Under the pieces are notes generated by a model. It was given only the letters and a program-made list of their open reading frames with translations. It had not been told where the DNA came from and ran no database searches. From the NCBI GenBank assembly GCA_030698575.1, contig JAUYMQ010000602.1, positions 1 to 8,976 on the forward strand: a DNA stretch of 8,976 bases, read 5' to 3'. Made by a program: the position numbers and the translations under genes. This DNA comes from Deltaproteobacteria bacterium (lineage in GTDB: Bacteria > JAUYMQ01). Of this stretch, positions 6,066 through 8,976 are shown one piece after another. Within the stretch, counting starts at the first letter, position 1. Every line of letters starts with the position of its first letter.

Positions 6066-7485
6066 CCTCTTCTTCCTCTCCGGGTTCAGGGGCCTCGCCC
6101 GCGAGGGGGGTCCCCGTCAGCCGCTCGATGTCGGCCTTGGCCACATGGTAGGCTTGGAGCGCCTCGAGCTCGCGCAAACTCAACTCCGAAAGCCGGCGCT
6201 GTGCATCGAGAACATCCACGTTTCGGAATAGCCCGAGCAGGTAACCTTCGCGCACCGCCTCGTAGGCCTCCCGAGCGCCGGGGATCAGATCCGACCTCAG
6301 GCCTTCGACCTCGTCGCGGCGGGCGATCAGCTCCCGGTAGGCCGTGTCAAGATCGGCGTGAAGGCGCGCCTCGGCCGCCGCTTGCTCCTTCTGCGCCTTT
6401 CGCAAATTCCCCCGCGCGGCAGCGATCGCACCCTGGTTGCGGTTGAAGAGCGGAAGCGGGACCTTGAGTCCGGCAATGAAGGCGTTCTCATCCAGCTCAC
6501 TCAGGCGCCTCGCGCCGGCCAGGGCTGTTACGTCGGGGAATCGCTTCGCCTTCTCCCGCTCGACTACCGCCTCTCGCCGCGCAACTTCGCGCTGCCAGCG
6601 GGCCAGCTCGGGGCTTCGCTGGAGCCGGTTCCGCAGCTTCTCCAGATCCGGGGGCTGCGTCACCGCGGCCAGATCGCCCTCGACGCGAACGAAATCAGGC
6701 GCCAGCGCGCCCCAGGTCGCGGCGAGCTGCGCGCGCGCCGACTCGAGACCGCGCCGCGCCGTCGCAAGATCCAGTCGCGCCGCACCCTCCTCCACGCGCG
6801 CGCGTTTCTTTTCGACAGGAGAAGCGGCGCCCGCCTCCACGAGCCGATCCACCGCGCCCGCCAAAGACTGAGCGAGACGGTGTAACTCTTCCTCCAGGGC
6901 GACCATCTTTTGCGCGGTGTGGACCCGGGCGAAGGCCTTGACGACATCCGCGTAGATCTCCAGGCGGGCGGCCTCGTACTCCCAGGCCGCCACTTCCGCG
7001 TCAATCGTCGCCGCACGGCGCCGTTTACCACGCTTTCCGCCTGTCTCGATGAGCTGACTGATGGCCAGTGTTCCCTCCGTGGCGTCGAAACCGCTCAGTT
7101 CTCCGGAACCCGCGAACTCCTCGAGCTCCATTTCGAGTTCCGGATTCGGGAACAGTCCCTCCTGAAGCGCATCACCCTCACGAACACGAATTTCCCATGA
7201 GAATGAAGCCAGCTTCGGGCTCCGCTCGAGCGCCAGCGCCAGCGCCCCGGGGAGCGTCAACGACTTGTTCGATTCCGGCATCGCAACGGGAGCGGGGTCA
7301 CCCGACGGCGCCGCACCCGGCGCGGGCGCCCGGTATGCGGCCAGGGATGCGCCGAGCGGACGCGGCTCAACCTTCGACGCCAGCGATTGTTTGCCAGCGC
7401 ATGCAAGGGAAGACACAGCAAGGCTCAGCGCGATCACCAGGACGGCGCGCTGGACCTCGCCGACGGCTTTTCGTTTCAGTAGCAA
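6058..7485 (-). CDS. czcC: CzcC-like TolC-family outer-membrane efflux factor
   Basis: A 475-residue outer-membrane channel subunit that would complete the tripartite pump. A basic N-terminus and hydrophobic stretch (13-28) end in S-L-A-C (C29), a likely lipobox; a Pro/Ala-rich linker runs to about 75. Two TolC-type repeats follow: L-P-G-A-L-A-L-A-L-E-R-S-P (78-90) with F-P-N-P-E-L (112-117) and Q-L-I-E-T-G-G-K-R (144-152), then L-Q-R-S-P-E-L (288-294) with K-V-P-L-P-L-F-N-R-N (341-350). Long coiled-coil helices fill roughly 155-255 and 350-455, and the tail is acidic (E-E-E-E-D-D). The start is TTG, chosen because GGAGG at 7491-7495 lies five bases upstream and the predicted signal peptide begins directly after it. 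It is 142 bp downstream of the small secreted Cys protein gene and overlaps the adaptor start by 8 nt. Confidence 0.92.
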   Translation of the reverse strand: MLLKRKAVGEVQRAVLVIALSLAVSSLACAGKQSLASKVEPRPLGASLAAYRAPAPGAAPSGDPAPVAMPESNKSLTLPGALALALERSPKLASFSWEIRVREGDALQEGLFPNPELEMELEEFAGSGELSGFDATEGTLAISQLIETGGKRGKRRRAATIDAEVAAWEYEAARLEIYADVVKAFARVHTAQKMVALEEELHRLAQSLAGAVDRLVEAGAASPVEKKRARVEEGAARLDLATARRGLESARAQLAATWGALAPDFVRVEGDLAAVTQPPDLEKLRNRLQRSPELARWQREVARREAVVEREKAKRFPDVTALAGARRLSELDENAFIAGLKVPLPLFNRNQGAIAAARGNLRKAQKEQAAAEARLHADLDTAYRELIARRDEVEGLRSDLIPGAREAYEAVREGYLLGLFRNVDVLDAQRRLSELSLRELEALQAYHVAKADIERLTGTPLAGEAPEPGEEEEDD

Positions 7486-7518
7486 GCGGACCTCCGATCT
7501 CTTCGGGCAGAAGGGCGC

Positions 7519-7541
7519 GCCTCGGTGGCGACCACAGAGGC
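7519..7541 (-). promoter_or_regulatory. strong RNA hairpin in the leader of the czcC-like gene
   Basis: On the transcript strand the arms GCCTCTGTGG and CCACCGAGGC are complementary at nine of ten positions (one T-C mismatch) around a TCG loop. The stem ends 33 bases upstream of the TTG start. No run of T follows it in the transcript direction, so it does not look like a standard intrinsic terminator. It could be an mRNA processing or stability element that separates expression of the small upstream gene from the pump genes, or an attenuator. Confidence 0.5.
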
Positions 7542-7627
7542 AACGCTGCGACGGAACGGAGCAGAAGCCAGAGATTCGAGCAGTTCAGGTTGATCGATTG
7601 GTGATTATGGGAACGGAGATGCTTGGA

Positions 7628-8092
7628 TCAGCAGATGAGCGGTATGGGGCCTGAAGCCGTCAGAGGAAGTGGGTCGATCGAAAAATGGCTGCTCCGATTG
7701 CTTCTGGAAGCAAGCAGACCGAGCGAGCCGGCAGGCGCAACACATGCGGGCAGGAGCGCATGAACGTACGACTGCAGGTCCGGACGATGGGGACTGTCGA
7801 TGCGCAGGCCCGGGGATTCCTGAAGATCGATGCAAGGCCCGCAGCAATCGTCAGGAACGTGCAGAAATTCCGTATCGCCGGAGCCCAGGGCAACGCTACT
7901 GAGCTTCGCGGGGTCGGCGCAACGGCCCGCCGTCACCGGCTCGAAAGATACATGCCCGCCCTGCTCTATGCAGAGGGCGCTCCAGGCGTAGGTGCCGGAT
8001 GCGCCCATCAAGACGAAGATAAGGGTGGATGAAAGGAAGGCAGCGGGGCTGAACCGCGACGCCAGCTTCGTCCGCGTTTTGTCAGAAGCCAT
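7628..8092 (-). CDS. small secreted Cys/His protein heading the efflux operon
   Basis: A 154-residue protein with a signal peptide: basic residues K5, R7, K9 and R13, a hydrophobic core at about 17-30, and possible cleavage near A-S-G-T-Y-A. The mature part has L-C-I-E-Q-G-G-H-V-S-F-E-P (40-52), C58, and D-D-C-C-G-P-C-I-D (81-89), followed by a variable low-conservation tail with C117 and a C-terminal Cys. The ATG at 8092 is preferred over a GTG at 8134. The GTG start has no ribosome binding site and would overlap the candidate -10 element, while a weak AGG lies nine bases before the ATG, and the signal peptide then has usual length. From memory, short secreted proteins with a G-H-V-x2-E element and a C-G-P-C-x-D element occur at the head of czc-type operons, but I know no assigned function. 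A periplasmic metal-binding accessory role is inference from Cys/His content and position. Confidence 0.75.
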   Translation of the reverse strand: MASDKTRTKLASRFSPAAFLSSTLIFVLMGASGTYAWSALCIEQGGHVSFEPVTAGRCADPAKLSSVALGSGDTEFLHVPDDCCGPCIDLQESPGLRIDSPHRPDLQSYVHALLPACVAPAGSLGLLASRSNRSSHFSIDPLPLTASGPIPLIC

Positions 8093-8134
8093 GTTCACAG
8101 GCCTCATCGGCAGGGAGAGTTTCTTGGCCGGCAC

Positions 8135-8163
8135 ACTCTGGCCGACCGGACTTAGAACGTCAA
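8135..8163 (-). promoter_or_regulatory. candidate sigma70-like promoter of the efflux operon
   Basis: On the minus strand TTGACG (8158-8163) matches five of six -35 consensus bases. It is followed after 17 bp by CAGAGT (8135-8140), which matches only three of six -10 bases. It lies in the 86-bp gap between the methyltransferase frame and the secreted Cys protein, and transcription would begin about 35 bases before the ATG at 8092. A weak -10 suits an activator-dependent promoter, but this is a low-certainty call. Confidence 0.3.
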
Positions 8164-8178
8164 GCCCGGAGGAGATGC

Positions 8179-8550
8179 TCAGCGGCCGGTTTTCTCCGCA
8201 CGGTAGAGCGCCAGGGTCCCGAAGATGGTCGAGTATGCCCTTTCGTTCATCACCCGGCTGAAGCCCGCCTGCTCGAGCAGCGCTGGAAGCTCTCCCCGCA
8301 CGTTGGCCCGTGTGTTGTCGACGCCGTCCAGAAGCTGGATTGAGAAGAAAAGCGTTCTCATAAGGACATTCGCTGGCCTTCCCCAGTCCGCGACATGTAT
8401 CTCGCCGCCGGGCCGGAGCACCCGGCAGGCTTCACGCAGCGCGCGCTTGAAGGCGCCTTCGCGCGTGGTGAGGCGCACGACGGGATCGTAGATCGCCGTC
8501 AGGAAATTGAAACGGAGGGCCGGAACATACTTGTTGTCGGCGGCTGGCAC
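8179..8550 (-). CDS. class I SAM methyltransferase with core deleted in frame (probable remnant)
   Basis: The 123-residue frame joins two ends of a UbiE-like methyltransferase family. The N-terminus K-Y-V-P-A-L-R-F-N-F-L-T (7-18) with Y-D-P-V-V-R-L-T-T-R-E (21-31) is the family start. R-E-A-C-R-V-L-R-P-G-G-E-I-H-V-A-D-W-G (39-57) is the post-core strand, followed by Q-L-L-D-G-V-D-N-T-R (72-81) and a usual end, I-F-G-T-L-A-L-Y. The Rossmann core between them is missing: no G-x-G-x-G motif I, no acidic motif II. As I remember the family, members are about 210-220 residues, so about 100 are lost. The junction lies near F-K-R-A-L-R-E (34-40), where both ends of the family carry R-A-L-like residues. 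The start is GTG at 8550, without a clear ribosome binding site. SAM binding seems impossible, so the product is probably inactive. It lies 44 bp after the YciI gene. Confidence 0.75.
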   Translation of the reverse strand: MPAADNKYVPALRFNFLTAIYDPVVRLTTREGAFKRALREACRVLRPGGEIHVADWGRPANVLMRTLFFSIQLLDGVDNTRANVRGELPALLEQAGFSRVMNERAYSTIFGTLALYRAEKTGR

Positions 8551-8594
8551 GGTTTGCGCTCGCTGCGATGAGCCGCATGAAGGCCGACGGGAAA

Positions 8595-8870
8595 CTAGGG
8601 CAGCACCCGCCTGAAGGGCCGGACCTCCCAGCTCTCGAAGATCCCCCGGGTGACATAGGGATCGTGGCGCGCCTGCTCACGCGCCACGTCTTCTGAAGCC
8701 GCTTCGAAGATGATGAGCGAGCCGCTCCCGTCGGTGAAAGGGCCGGCCACGAGGATCTTCTCCGCCCTCGAGAAGGGCTCGAGGTAGGCGAGGTGCTCCT
8801 CGCGGAACTGCTTGCGCCTTTCGGCGCCCTGGGGGCCGTCGCGGCCAATCAGGACGTACAGGGGGGCCAT
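8595..8870 (-). CDS. YciI-like protein
   Basis: A 91-residue cytoplasmic protein of the YciI/DGPF fold (ferredoxin-like alpha/beta). It shows the early beta strand Y-V-L-I-G-R-D-G-P (5-13), R-E-E-H-L-A-Y-L (23-30) with H26 at the conserved His position, and V-A-G-P-F-T-D-G-S-G-S (41-51) with D47 as probable partner of the His. The late motif H-D-P-Y-V (69-73) is followed by the closing strand W-E-V-R-P-F (81-86). Length is typical. Family members are mostly without a known reaction; some are thought to be small enzymes or domains acting on catechol-like rings. AAGGAG lies six to seven bases before the ATG. The start is one base after the stop of the partial upstream gene, so both are in one operon. 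Confidence 0.88.
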   Translation of the reverse strand: MAPLYVLIGRDGPQGAERRKQFREEHLAYLEPFSRAEKILVAGPFTDGSGSLIIFEAASEDVAREQARHDPYVTRGIFESWEVRPFRRVLP

Positions 8871-8871
8871 G

Positions 8872-8976
8872 TCATGCTCCTTCGCCGCCGCCCACGCGGC
8901 GGCAGTAACGATCCATTTCAGGAACGGTGCCGCGGAAGAGATTGGGATGCAATATTTCCGCGAGCACCTCGAGGCT
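8872..8976 (-). CDS. C-terminal fragment of an unidentified protein
   Basis: The last 34 codons of a leftward gene enter from the right edge: S-L-E-V-L-A-E-I-L-H-P-N-L-F-R-G, then a polar Gly-rich tail. The stop is one base before the YciI start, which supports a real co-transcribed gene. The L-A-E-I-L-H-P-x-L-F ending resembles the last helix of BtuF/FecB-type periplasmic substrate-binding proteins, but 34 residues are too few to assign a family. Confidence 0.5.
   Translation of the reverse strand, partial: SLEVLAEILHPNLFRGTVPEMDRYCRRVGGGEGA

Noticed and set aside
5277-6446. A 389-codon plus-strand frame opposite the adaptor and channel genes
   Set aside because: Low-complexity, Arg/Pro-rich product without domains, fully antisense to two clear genes.

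Overview
The window is GC-rich chromosomal DNA from a Gram-negative bacterium. It encodes a three-part envelope-spanning efflux pump, two lipoprotein-type signal peptides and two other secreted proteins. No gene here allows a confident taxon call. The mix of families (a short adaptor protein, a PII protein tied to metal efflux, uncharacterised Cys-rich proteins) looks like an environmental, possibly uncultivated lineage. No tRNA, rRNA, CRISPR array, transposase or phage gene is visible.

The core is a leftward (minus strand) heavy-metal efflux operon spanning about 8092 to 1597. In transcription order it encodes a small secreted Cys/His protein (8092-7628), a CzcC-like outer-membrane factor (7485-6058, TTG start), a CzcB-like lipoprotein adaptor (6065-5079), a CzcA/CusA-family HME-RND pump (5069-1941) and a PII-superfamily protein (1944-1597). 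The last four are tightly packed: 8-nt overlap, 9-nt gap, 4-nt ATGA overlap. The PII protein lacks the residues that bind 2-oxoglutarate in GlnB/GlnK and has a His/Glu-rich T-loop, so it probably responds to metal or efflux state rather than nitrogen. A leftward gene for a Cys-rich 168-residue protein of unknown function (1463-957) follows after 133 bp.

Right of the operon, also leftward, are the end of a gene cut by the window edge (8976-8872), a YciI-like protein (8870-8595), and a class I methyltransferase reading frame that has lost its SAM-binding core in frame (8550-8179). A weak sigma70-like promoter lies in the 86-bp gap before the efflux operon.

Left of the operon, a rightward gene for a small secreted helical protein (541-909) converges on the 168-residue gene. 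Its 380-bp upstream region holds a tandem 16-bp repeat and a 12-bp palindrome. On the other side of that region a leftward 33-residue membrane microprotein (160-59) starts, followed by the first three codons of another gene that leaves the window.

In the proposed model, the pump exports divalent metal ions from periplasm or cytoplasm to the outside. The small secreted protein and the PII protein would be periplasmic and cytoplasmic accessories. No metal-sensing transcription factor or two-component system is present in the window.
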